Positions 10,400-21,350 of a stretch of DNA of 64,000 nt are shown piece by piece (the first letter of the stretch is position 1; every line of letters starts with the position of its first letter). The stretch spans positions 10,478,413 through 10,542,412 of the forward strand of contig JAJEKV010000003.1 in NCBI GenBank assembly GCA_021234155.1, read 5' to 3'. Origin of the DNA: Isoetes taiwanensis. Lineage: Eukaryota > Streptophyta > Lycopodiopsida > Isoetales > Isoetaceae. The position numbers and the translations under genes are program-made. The notes under the pieces were generated by a model. It was not told where the DNA came from and searched no databases. It saw nothing but the letters and a program-made list of their open reading frames with translations.

Positions 10400-11949
10400 T
10401 TGCCAAATGGATTGATCTCCAAGATGTTTGGAAGTTGTTTTCCTCACTGTTTCCTTTTTTCATGAACAGTGGAATTGTTGGTTTCTTCATTCTTGGTCAG
10501 TTCTTCATGGTTATTCTTTCGATGTTGTTAAAAATGTCGATCCAAGGGAATTTCAGGTAGTCTAAGTGTTCTTTGAGAAGTCTACTTCTATATGATTCTA
10601 AGTCTTCACCGCTATATGATTACATTTGCATTTTACCTAAATTAATGATCATTTTAAAAAAAATAAAATAAAATAGAGGGTATAGAAAATTAGGGGCATT
10701 TTTTATACAAATTTTACAAATATATGGGGTAGGAAATCCAAGATGGAGGAGCTAATGTGATGGATTAATTGAGGAACCTTCATTTTGTCGTATATATAAA
10801 GGGGTAGATTCAGGCCATCAACTCCTTTTTTGAACATTTGATTAATAAATAATGTTCGCCTATGCCAGGCCTACATAGCTTCTAGAAGAGGATTTCTTAA
10901 GGATCTTAGGCTTCCCCACCTACAATAGTAAAATGATCGTCTTGTCAAGGCAGTTTTTTAAGTGAGCTGAGAGAATTCTAGGAGATGAAAACCCGGACAA
11001 CATCAACTACTTCTGATACACAATTCTTCTCTAGGAATGCATGATATGATCAATACAAAATCCTTAGGGGCTACTTTGACTTGTGTAGACCCAGATCTTA
11101 ATGTGTAAGAGCAGTTTTATTAACACTACAAGAGAATGATGGCTAAACATCAGAATAATCGTCAGAGAGCTTTCATAAAACAGACAACTGCTCAGGCCCT
11201 TATTCCTGACGAATGTACCGACGAGTTTTATCTGACGATTTAACGTCAGAATAATTGTCAGATAATTAATCAGATGTAGTCAGATGAATAGTCAGAAGCA
11301 TAGTTAGTGTATTAGTCAGATATTTAGTCAGACGCTTAGTCGGCTTATTAGTCAGATAAATCGTCATCTTCTTAGTCAAACGATTCAACAAGTTTTTAGT
11401 CAATGCAATACTTAGAATATTAGTCATTGTATTTGTTGGTCTATGAACTATTGCAATTGTTTATATACCAAACAGGGATTTGAACCCTGATATTCCAGTT
11501 TATAATAAGACTCTAACCTTTAATAAAACTTACAAATTAAACAGCAAAATTGGTTATAGAATTTTAGCAACACAAGATTCTAGTATATAAGAAGACAACA
11601 TGCTTGTAGATCTGCATTTGTAATCATAATAACAGCGAAAATCATAGCGCAAATGCAAATGATGCCATTACATCTATAAACATTAAAATTTCTATACTGA
11701 ATTATCATTCAAGAGTCTTTAAATTCCAAACACTAAAACCTACAGAAATTACCATGAAGCTACCAAAACTAAGGAGCAAGTATCTTTCAATAATATTCAG
11801 CCATAAATAGAATGCTTAAATACTATGAAAAAATGCAAAATCCAGAAGGGAGATCTAATATGGAAAAATTTAAGTAAAATGGGTCAAATAGTTGCAGCAT
11901 TGCACAAAGCCGAAGGTTCGTACAAAACCTTGTGCATCAATGGACCATT
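10400..11949. repeat. Module D, copy 2 (extended left end)
   Basis: This copy carries a left extension also present at 15255 and 16475. The extension includes a pyrimidine-rich tract ending in ACAG, then an 87-base open stretch ending in TTTCAG before GTAGTC. That is the layout of an internal exon (WNCWFLHSWSV ... NVDPREFQ); the protein is not recognised. Further on are a TATATATAAAGGGG promoter-like sequence (about 10791), the 12-bp repeat cluster (about 11220-11430) and the tRNA-like T-arm (11473-11489). The copy is interrupted at 11949 by a T-tract and foreign DNA, and resumes at 12881. Confidence 0.8.
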
Positions 11950-12880
11950 TTTTTTTTTTTTTTTTTTTTTTTTTGTAGGCAAGCTTTTTTAATTTTCTAT
12001 TGATAGCAAAAACAGGGTACTTGACCTTATTGGAATGGGCTCCACAATAGGCCAGATAAAACATTCTTATACAATGGTCTACCAGATAACTCATTTCAGC
12101 ACAATTAACCCAAAGTGTGGAGTAAAGGTAAGAACACCATTACACAATCCATGTCCAAGAGTGATTCTGATATACCTGAAAAAGATACCCCTTTAGGATC
12201 CACCTCCGAAAAATGCAATGGGCAAGAACAAGAAGAAGATTGAGCTTCATCCCTCGCGTTAACTTGGCCCATGCTATATCTAAGCCGCAATACTATTGGG
12301 AGAATAAAGAAGCCCTTTCCAATTTCTTGTACTTAGGAGTAAGTATTCTCACCGTCTTCCTTGAGGCTCTAGATACAAAGACCTCTCCCCCAATGGGGCA
12401 GTCCACTCCCACTTCATCTGTCCATGACCACTTGCAATGGGTTTCCTCTTCACTACGCTCTACCAACTAGAAGAAAACAGTAGAATCAAAAGCCCCCAAC
12501 CCCTGGCTGAGCTCATAACTCACCATTCAACTAGCAAGCAGCTATACGAGCATCTGGTCCTCCCGTCCAAATGTCCCATAGAATCACTTACCTAGAGGTC
12601 AACTGCTTTCATGGCACCCTTTCCTCAAATCCACACCTCCTTCCAGCTGGGATGAAAGAGGGCCAACATGCAAGAACAACACTCCCATCCAAGTTCCACG
12701 AGCTCCACATGTAAACCGATCAGGGCTAAACTAGAATAAGATAATGCTGCCATGTACCCAAAGGTCTTCACCACAAAAAATCAGTGCTCAAGCTAATCCC
12801 AAGTCCACTCCACCACTGGATAGACTACTGCAAGAATAATACCTTTAGATGCCGGCTGAATAAATCTAATGCACTCTTCT
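11950..12880 (-). mobile_element. Minus-strand poly(A)-tailed retro-insertion in module D
   Basis: Comparison with the paralogous site at 27351, where GGACCATT runs straight into CAAAACC, shows that about 930 bases were inserted here. The left end is a 27-base T run, so on the minus strand the insert ends in poly(A). Minus-strand open stretches are visible (for example DCPIGGEVFVSRASRKTV at 12310-12420, and SYLVDHCIRMFYL near 12050) but frame breaks occur between them. It could be a LINE 3' fragment or a processed copy of an unknown gene. No clear target-site duplication is seen. Confidence 0.55.
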
Positions 12881-13214
12881 TCAAAACCAATAAATCTTTT
12901 ATGTTGCATTGTTCTTTAAATCAAACTAAAACTTCATGCATAAAACCTATTTTTGATGTGTCTTGAAATGTTTGAAGTTCCTCCTTGTCCGATTGAGTTT
13001 GTTTGTGAAATACAATCTGGAAGCATGTCTTCAGACCTATTTTTTCATGTTGTAGAGCAGCACTTGCAGCACCTCTTATGGAGTAACAAAACCAAATAAA
13101 TGTGGCAATATTTAACTATTTCCAAATCTATATTTGTAGCATGCATTTGTAAACCCTGCTCTGAACATTCCACACTTGCTGAAACATGTGTTAGTCGTAG
13201 AAAACCATAAGGCA
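12881..13214. repeat. Module D, copy 2, right part
   Basis: This continues the interrupted copy and matches 27356-27688. The shared sequence ends at AACCATAAGGCA. In the other copy it joins the zfwd C-terminus at exactly this point, marking a rearrangement breakpoint. Confidence 0.8.
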
Positions 13215-15183
13215 TATCCATAGAAGCTCTAGAATGTGTTTTTCAAAAGCAATAAGGCACTAAAGAAATAAATACTGAGGAACGACCAAGCCAGGGTAGG
13301 AATATCAAAAATCTGTACCATTGGGATAGATTAAGCTATCTAAGATGGCATCGCTCAGAAAGCCTTTTGAGGAAAAATTGCTAATTTTTTGAGAATTTTT
13401 AGCAACTGCTCAAGCTAGTTTTAGGCTACATCCTTGTCCTCATTGGCAATTAGCTTCCTTAAGTAAGTACCTACATATAGTTGAAGGCTTCCCTTTAACT
13501 GCCCATGCAAAGTCTATGATCATTAGCAGGTATCGAGGCCGATCATTGGGGTTAGGTCTCCATCTTTTTCCAACACTCGAGATAGTTATTAGGTAAGTTA
13601 TAGTCCTCCTAGTAAACAGGTTCGCAAAAAGAGATACACACTTAGATAACTGTTAGCCAGCCTCCCAAGCAAGCAAATGCCCTTCTTAATATATTGATAT
13701 GGATCAAGGACTTGAACATGATCTTTTGATCTTTCACTAGCTGGACCTACATAGACAGTGAATCCAAATTACTAGCGTCTTGCCAAAAATTCGAGCGCCT
13801 GCGCCATCATGTCTCGCGCCGTCGCCTTGAAAGATGGTAGTTTTCGCTTTTTTTGGTAACCCGGTCTTTGTCGTTATAGCACTAGGCATGTCTTTTTAAG
13901 CAAGGTCGATAGGATTGCCACCACGATGTTCACGATGTATCACTCTTAAGGATCCTGGCCACGATCCTGGCGAGGATATTTCCTTAAAGGGTAAATAATG
14001 TGGGGTTAACATTGTCATTTACCTGTATATTTTTTTCAAGGATCAGGCCACGTCCCTTGTCTGCATTTTTCCAAGACATTGTCTTCTGAACCGTGTTACT
14101 TACCCGTTTTGAATTCTTAGCATCAATGAATCTTTTTTCGTGGGCCCAACGTAGAACCCATGCGGATCATAACTCCCGATAAAAGTCGGAAGGTGCATGG
14201 AAATAGCCTGTGCCAAACCACATGTGGTAGGAGACCGCCGCAAGGTTCTCTGTCTCTTTATTAGGACCAGAAAGGGCTTAGAGAATTTCGAACAGCTGGG
14301 CATAATCGTTGCTATATGGGAAGGCACGAAGAATAATGTGCAAGATGCAATCATATGCAGCGTGGAGGATACGAAACAACTTCAATTTGTCAAGTTTGTG
14401 TTGCAGTGACAGAACTATGATCCTTCCATCAGGACTGCAAGCAAGGTAAACAAACCGGCAAGGGGGTGCCTACTAGTGCAAAGGGGTATGGTTGGAACCT
14501 ACAATCTTATGATTCATTGAGCTTGTCTGGGATAAAGTGCAATAGATGTATACTCGTTGGATTCAGCATGTGCAGAAAGGTCCTTTCAGCTGAGAAGAAA
14601 CCTCCTTGTATTGCTTTGAAGGCTACAAAAGACAACAAACTGCCCTCACGGATGGACATGAATTGGTTGCGGGCGATGCCAAGAAGAAATTCGTTGTCCC
14701 ATGTGTTGGTGTAGGCGAACTATCGACTCCCAAAGAACCTTTGGTGTCTTCGGAGCTTATACTATTTGCAAATCCTAGCGGTTCTGCCAGTCAATCCCTC
14801 CGGCCAAATGCTTAAGCCTCCTTCAGTTAGGGATTCAGATGAACAAGAAGCACCATAGCCAAGAAAGATAAGCACTTTCAAAATTAAACTTTAAAATTTA
14901 AATACCGAGGAAACATCGCAGCCTTCTTCTTCGTCTACTCCTACCTCGTCCACCATCCCAACAACTACGAGCTCTATGTTGACATGGCCAACTGCTTCAC
15001 GTATGCTGGATGAGTTGAAGTTCAATCTTGATGAAAAAAAGAAGCTTGCTGAATAGACCGCCTCCAAACTTGAAGAGTTTAAAAAGTGTTATCCTATGGG
15101 AGCAAATTGATTCTAGAAGATTAGTATTTTTGATTGTGAGACAGCTCCTGCAAATCTAACTCATAGAATTCGGTCAAACGATC
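13215..15183. other. Degenerate region with coding-like patches, no family recognised
   Basis: Frames at 14197-14409 and 14466-14815 are open with protein-like composition, and a Ser/Thr/Pro-rich then Lys/Glu-rich stretch follows at about 14935-15090. These are broken by stops and frame changes. They may be decayed remains of one retroelement or gene, but I find no diagnostic motif. 13215-14190 holds nothing I can identify. Confidence 0.3.
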
Positions 15184-15239
15184 ATGTACAAATGCTATCA
15201 CAAGGTAAATTTTATCATTTGCATTTCTCATTATTATAT

Positions 15240-16465
15240 TACCAAATGCAAATGCAAATGGATTGATCTCCAAGATGTTTGGAAGTTGTTTTCCTCACTG
15301 TTTCCTTTTTTCATGAACAGTGGAATTGTTGGTTTCTTCATTCTTGGTCAGTTCTTCATGGTTATTCTTTCGATGTTGTTAAAAATGTTGATCCAAGGGA
15401 ATTTCAGGTAGTCTAAGTGTTCTTTGAGGTCTACTTCTATATGATTCTAAGTCTTCACTACTATATGATTCTATTGCATTTTACCTAAATTAATGATCAT
15501 TTTAAAAAAATAAAATAAAATAGAGGGTATAGAAAATTAGGGGCATTTTTTATACAAATTTTACAAATATATGGGGTAGGAAATCCAAGATGGAGGAGCT
15601 AATGTGATGGATTAATTGAGGAACCTTCATTTTGTCGTATATATAAAGGGGTAGATTCAGGCCATCAACTCCTTTTTTGAACATTTGATTAATAAATAAT
15701 GTTCGCCTATGCCAGGCCTACATAGCTTCTAGAAGAGGATTTCTTAAGGATCTTAGGCTTCCCCACCTACAATAGTAAAATGATCGTCTTGTCAAGGCAG
15801 TTTTTTAAGTGAGCTGAGCGAATTCTAGGAGATGAAAACCCGGACAACATCAACTACTTCTGATACACAATTCTTCTCTAGGAATGCATGATATTACAAA
15901 ATCCTTAGGGGCTACTTTGACTTGTGTAGACCCAGATCTTAATGTGTAAGAGCAGTTTTATTAACACTACAAGAGAATGATGGCTAAACGTCAGAGAGCT
16001 TTCATAAAACAGACAACTGCTTAGGCCCTTATTCCTGACGAATGTACCGACGAGTATTATCTGACGATTTAACGTCAGAATAATCGTCAGATAACTAGTC
16101 AGATGAATAGTCAGAAGCATAGTTAGTGTATTAGTTAGATATTTAGTCAGACGCTTAGTCAGCTTATTAGTCAGATAAATCGTCATCTTCTTAGTCAAAC
16201 GATTCAACAAGTTTTTAGTCAATGCAATACTTAGAATATTAGTCATTGTATTTGTTGGTCTATGAACTATTGCAATGTTTATATACCAAACAGGGATTTG
16301 AACCCTGATATTCCAGTTTATAATAAGGCTCTAACCTTTAATAAAACTTACAAATTAAACAGCAAAATTGGTTATAGAATTTTAGCAACACAAGATTCTA
16401 GTATATAAGAAGACAACATGCTTGTAGATCTGCATTTGCAATCCTAATAACAGCGAAAATCATAG
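15240..16465. repeat. Module D, copy 3
   Basis: This contains the exon-like 87-base segment (about 15320-15407), TATATATAAAGG (about 15638), the 12-bp repeat cluster (16060-16245) and the tRNA-like T-arm (16291-16307). It is directly followed by the start of copy 4 at an ATGCAAATG junction, so copies 3 and 4 are in tandem. Confidence 0.85.
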
Positions 16466-16470
16466 CGCAA

Positions 16471-17187
16471 ATGCAAATGGATTGATCTCCAAGATGTTTG
16501 GAAGTTGTTTTCCTCACTGTTTCATTTTTTCATGAACAGTGGAATTGTTGGTTTCTTCATTCTTGGTCAGTTCTTCATGGTTATTCTTTCGATGTTGTTA
16601 AAAATGTTGATCCAAGGGAATTTCAGGTAGTCTAAGTGTTCTTTGAGAAGTCTACTTCTATATGATTCTAAGTCTTCACTGCTATATGATTCTATTGCAT
16701 TTTACCTAAAATTAGGGGCATTTTTTATACAAATTTTACAAATATATGGGGTAGGAAATCCAAGATGGAGGAGCTAATGTGATGGATTAATTGAGGAACC
16801 TTCATTTTGTCGTATATATAAAGGGGTAGATTCAGGCCATCAACTTCTTTTTTGAACATTTGATTAATAAATAATGTTCGCCTATGCCAGGCCTACATAG
16901 CTTCTAGAAGAGGATTTCTTAAGGATCTTAGGCTTCCCCACCTACAATAGTAAAATGATCGTCTTGTCAAGGTAGTTTTTTAAGTGAGCTGAGAGAATTC
17001 TAGGAGATGAAAACCCGGACAACATCAACTACTTCTGATACACAATTCTTCTCTAGGAATGCATGATATGATCAATACAAAATCCTTAGGGGCTACTTTG
17101 ACTTGTGTAGACCCAGATCTTAATGTGTAAGAGCAGTTTTATTAACACTACAAGAGAATGATGGCTAAACATCAGAATAATCGTCAG
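16471..17187. repeat. Module D, copy 4, left part
   Basis: This copy has a 60-base deletion relative to copies 2 and 3 near 16710. It is split at 17187 by the retro-insertion and tandem array, and continues at 26566. Confidence 0.85.
17176..17187. other. Target-site duplication (left) of the poly(A) insertion
   Basis: AATAATCGTCAG here is repeated as AATAATCATCAG at 26554-26565, a 12-base match with one difference. In the uninterrupted D copies (for example 11155-11166) it occurs once and runs straight into AGAGCTTTC. This is the signature of target-primed reverse transcription. Confidence 0.8.
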
Positions 17188-18364
17188 GGTCGCACAATGA
17201 TGATTAGGGTTAGGTCTTAGGGCGGCGGCGGCTACCGCCCGAGCAGTGCAGAACGCAGAAGGGTTTGCCGGAACTGGATGAGCAGTGCAAAGCTGCTACT
17301 GTCACGTCTTATCCAGTGCAGCAACTGGAAGTGCCGCTCTCAACAGGTCTTTACTGGAACTATTGCAACAAAGGTTTGGGTCATGGGTATTGCCGCTGCC
17401 ATCATTGCCTCGACCTCTGAAGATGGCTCTTGACTTGGTAAGATAGGTGATTTCTAATTTCTGCTTTTGTGATTCGAGGTTACAGCTCAAACTAGCATTT
17501 AGATCTCGGCGAATGCTGGGGTTCTTGGATGATCAAGCATTGCTCTCTCTTGTGAGTTATGAGCCTCAGGGCTGATTCTTCACAAGTTGTAAGCTGCTTG
17601 TATTTTTTAAGAGCCATCTGGACAGCTAGGGATCTGCATTCTTATGCATTTTAGGCAGATGTGGCGGATCTCACAGTCTGCCCTTTGTACCTGGAAGCAT
17701 ATAGGTTGTGGCCTTCCTCTACTGTCAGCCGGCCCCTATCCCAGTTAGGGGAACATATAGTTTGTTAAGCAGGTTCAGGCTGCAGTTTAAATGAAGTAAG
17801 GGATCTAACCGGAGTACACAGGGGAGTGAGTGGACCACCCTTTGGGGGAGGCCCTGTGATATGCCTTGCATAGCAGGAAGACAGAGTGGGGCTCTTCTAG
17901 TACTTCTATGAAGGAAGATAATCCAGGCCCAAGTTAGCGCGCGGGATGAAAGTTGCTCTCTAGAGTTCTTGTGGGTCCTCTAGCTTTGATTTGAATTGAA
18001 GAGAATGCTCCTGGTTTCGAACTTCATCTTGGTGTTTTAGCACAATAAGTTCTATCCATCCATGAGGGATCTTTGACACCCGAAATTGAAGGGAGGACTG
18101 AGGTTCAACTAATGGGCGGAAGGAATCAGGAGCTGCTCCTATAGTATCTACTGCATATTGGGAAGAAGCTGGGCCATGTTGGGTCCGCTATAGTATCAGA
18201 TGTGGTAGAGAAGATGTAGAGCAATCTGGTTTTAGTACTAAGTTAGTGGTGCTTCACCTTCCCATTGTTTCAGGGTGTGGTGCAAATATTTCCTACCTAG
18301 CCTTTTGAGGGCTTTATAAATAAGGTTGTATACCATACTTATTATTAATAAAATATCTTGCCTT

Positions 18365-18396
<32 letters not shown>
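17188..18396 (+). mobile_element. Poly(A)-tailed non-LTR retro-insertion
   Basis: About 1.2 kb starting GGTCGCACAATGATG and ending with an AATAAA signal (about 18349-18354), CTTGCCTTC and 31 A residues. The flanking 12-bp duplication lies on the left here and on the right only after the tandem array, at 26554. The array therefore sits inside this element's poly(A) tail. No long frame is open; it could be a 5'-truncated LINE or a processed pseudogene. Confidence 0.6.
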
Positions 18397-18400
<4 letters not shown>

Positions 18401-18623
18401 AGACCTGTCAGAAGACAGATTTCAATCTAGTTTAGACCTTTTCAAGGACTAAATTTCAATTCAATAAGCAGCCCTTGTATTTAAGTAGGTGACATTAAAC
18501 AACAAGGCCATGATCTGGTTACGTTTTCCCATATAAGCAAACAGCAATACTTTATTGTACCTCAAAAATATTTTCAAATACATCATAGACATAAAATCTA
18601 ACAAATCTTATAAGTATGCAGTT

Positions 18624-18779
18624 TTAAGCAACAATAAACATAAGACAAAGAGTCACAGGAGCAGTAATTCCAAGTTCATATTGTATGCATGAGTCTTCAA
18701 GACCAATTCGTGAGAAAGAATTTTCGCTTTTTGTCCATCTTCCATCTTTTAAACGAAACATAGCAGGGAGTAAAAAGTC
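18624..18779 (-). pseudogene. Terminal exon-like segment, membrane-type C-terminus (unit 1)
   Basis: Read on the minus strand from a CAG acceptor at 18780-18782, 51 codons are open to a TAA. They begin DFLLPAMFRLKDGRW, pass through IGLEDSCIQYELG, and end in a hydrophobic stretch (ITAPVTLCLMFIVA) that could be a membrane anchor. Unit 2 has the same segment at 21578-21733 and unit 3 at 24532-24687; both change one Arg codon to Cys through a CpG-type substitution. The composition is convincingly protein-like, but I do not recognise the family. Whether the exon is used is unknown. Confidence 0.45.
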
Positions 18780-19734
18780 CTGTTACCTGCACCCAAAACA
18801 ACAAAAACAAGCATTAGAATGGTTGCCATGCTGAGGGTAGCAGGTGTCATGGGACTTTTTAGGTTTATGCCCCTTCACCCTGCTTGTTTCACAAACATAT
18901 CATGGGGTAAAGACGTTTAGAATCATTAAAAACTGTTATCAACAGTTCACAAATGTCTACTATTTAACAACAAGTATTTATAGCTCAAATTTGCCTCAGT
19001 AAAGTAGAGAGCCTATTTTAAGTCATCAGCCTATGCATCCGATCTGCTAACAAGATTATCTGTAATACTTTATGCTGCCTAAATAATCAGAACTTTTATC
19101 TCCATAAGGATACATTCTAGCTGAACTTATGTTCACTTTATCTCTTAGTCTATACAAGAACTGCCCCTTATTTCTGATCCAGATATGTCTCTATGATAGT
19201 AAGCAATTTCTGGTTAGTCTCTTACCAATAGACTCAACACCTATGCAGCTATCCTGATTACCATTAATTTCAGTAAGAAAGCCATTTCAGTTTGCTTAAC
19301 AACTTAAACAATATTACTAGGTCTTATTTTACATTATTTACAAGCCTAGAACTTAGGACCCAGGCAGGTGCCTTTCATTTGTTAAAAGATCATAATATCC
19401 TGATGGCTAATATGCTATCCAGATCTATCTTATCTCCTGCTGAAGGATAAATCAAATCCAGCCTTATTACTCTACATTCACTTAGTACCCCTGTACATCA
19501 CAGATTTGTGTTAATTTCTAGTGCAAGAGCATTTCTAGATATGCTAACAGTTTGAAGGACATAAGCATAAGGCCATAGCAATATCTATTTCAGTAAAGAA
19601 TTATAATGAGCAGCCTCGGGTCATTATTATCTAAATAACTATGATAAAACAAGTTGCATTATAACAACTCCAATTCATGAAGATATCCCCATCTATATTC
19701 ACCATGTAAAAAATTGAACTAAATTATAAGAACC

Positions 19735-19880
19735 TGAGAAGTGCGCTCCAGTCCACTGGATTTGCTAGAATTTTCGTCAGCAACTTGCTTTAGGCTTGTA
19801 GATCCACAAGCTTTGGTCATTGCTAGACCCTTGTTCATCTCCTTTTCTGTATTTCTGTTTCTGTATCTCTGCTTATCTGT
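19735..19880 (-). pseudogene. Internal exon-like segment (unit 1)
   Basis: On the minus strand, an acceptor-like GTTGCCACAG precedes an open stretch containing EMNKGLAMTKACGSTSLKQ and ending SSGLERTSQ just before GTTCTT. Equivalent segments lie 2,954 and about 5,900 bases further right. With the exon-like stretch at about 20095-20184 (TTTTAG acceptor, donor GTAAGT) and the terminal one at 18624-18779, it suggests the repeat unit carries the 3' half of a multi-exon gene. Reading phase across the proposed junctions could not be made fully consistent, so the exon ends are uncertain. Confidence 0.35.
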
Positions 19881-19890
19881 GGCAACGTAG

Positions 19891-20017
19891 ACACAAAATA
19901 AGGGGAATCCGCATCAGGCAATGCGGATTTTGCAATGTAAACACAAAATAAGGGGAATCCGCACCAGGCAATGCGGATTTTGCAGTCTATCACAAAGCCC
20001 ATACTCTGTATATATAA
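19891..20017. promoter_or_regulatory. Paired hairpins upstream of a TATA-like box (unit 1)
   Basis: Two 50-base direct repeats each contain a hairpin: stems AATCCGCAT/ATGCGGATT (19906-19914 with 19921-19929) and AATCCGCA/TGCGGATT (19956-19963 with 19972-19979). A TATATATAA sequence follows at 20009-20017. The same block occurs at about 22845-22971 and about 25803-25929. It could be a promoter with tandem factor-binding palindromes, or the LTR-like promoter of a retroelement. If the minus-strand exon model is right, it lies in an intron. Confidence 0.45.
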
Positions 20018-21350
20018 CCCAGCCGGCTGTCCTTAATCAAGACCTGTTTTATATGGCTTACGATCCTAGCACTTATCACCAACCAGTACTTACCTTTTGT
20101 GTGTTAGCTGTAGCAATGATGTGGCCAGAGTTTTTCTCTCTGGCCGGATTAGTGGAGAAACCAGCCGAATGTCAGAAGTTTTTCTTTTGCCCTAAAATCT
20201 TACGATATTAGGTTACATTTTCAAACAATTCGGTACACCATAAGTCATATTTGCCTATGGTTTTTGCTTTATCCAGCTATGCCCATTAATATATTTCCAG
20301 CTAGCCCCATCAAGTATAGTTTGCATTTTACAAGCTTTTTACACCTTAATACGTACTATATGCTTCATCTATATCCCTGTTAGCCTTTTGCTTTACCATA
20401 TCATCAATTTCGAAATTATTTTTAACATGCTTTTTCATTCTCACAATAGCCTCCTATACAATCACATGCATTCTCACCACATGCTTACCATAATCATTTC
20501 TGGCATGCTTTACCATGCCTACCATAGTCATTTGTGCAACATTATTCAAGTATTTCTAGCTAGCAACAACATATTCATATTGTGGCCCGTACACCATAGT
20601 ACCATAGGTCTTATAATAATAAAAAAATCCTTCCTCCTACCGTAGGTAGGTGGGCAAAGGAAATCACCAGCAACTATGACTTCCACAAATTAGTGTAACA
20701 ACAAGGAGAGTAGGACCTTGTTGTTACAAGAGCCCTACTCTACCTATGTTGTGTGCTAAGTTTAAATCGGGAGCAAATTAGACAATCAACTTATAGAGAA
20801 GCCAGAAAATGCCTATTATGTACAATGTTTCTTTCTATTGCCAAATGGCCAAAGATTCAAAGTTCCAGATCCATTCAAAAGCTATTGCCAAATGGCCCAA
20901 GATTTGAAATTATAGTTCTCTTCCAAAACTATTGCCTAATGGCCAGATAGATAGAGTTCATCTTTCTTATCAAAGGATTCAAAATGTACCCTTGATAAGA
21001 GTGGGCCAATGCCAAGACTAGCTCAAAGAGCCAAAACTCATTCTATAATTCAGTTTGCATGTAAATTTCCATTGTGATAATTTCATCAACAATCAATTAC
21101 CTTTATTTCTGAATGGATTGCTTATTTGTATCGGAACTTTCGTCAATACTGCATTTGTCGTATTGTAAAGCAATAAGCTCCTTGATCCATACATTGTCAT
21201 TGATTGGCTCATGTTCCAAATTCATCACCTATAATAAAATCTGTACATTGTTAGAATGTCATAGTAAGCCAAATAGCAATTCACCTACATATTATGTAAC
21301 CGAAATCAAGGAACTTGGTATAACCAAGAAGCTGGAATTAAAACAAAAAA

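Larger units (their letters stand above)
18397..21350. repeat. 2,954-bp tandem array, unit 1
   Basis: The unit starts CCTTAGACCTGTCAG and repeats at 21351 and 24305, exactly 2,954 bases apart, with very few substitutions. It carries a double hairpin and TATA-like sequence (19891-20017) and several exon-like open stretches on the minus strand. The plus-strand frames (20388-20645, 20753-20950, 21113-21406) are AT-rich and probably chance. Confidence 0.95.

Noticed and set aside
20388-20645. Plus-strand 85-codon frame in array units
   Set aside because: Very AT-rich, His/Ile-rich composition and no domain; identity between units reflects DNA duplication, not selection.
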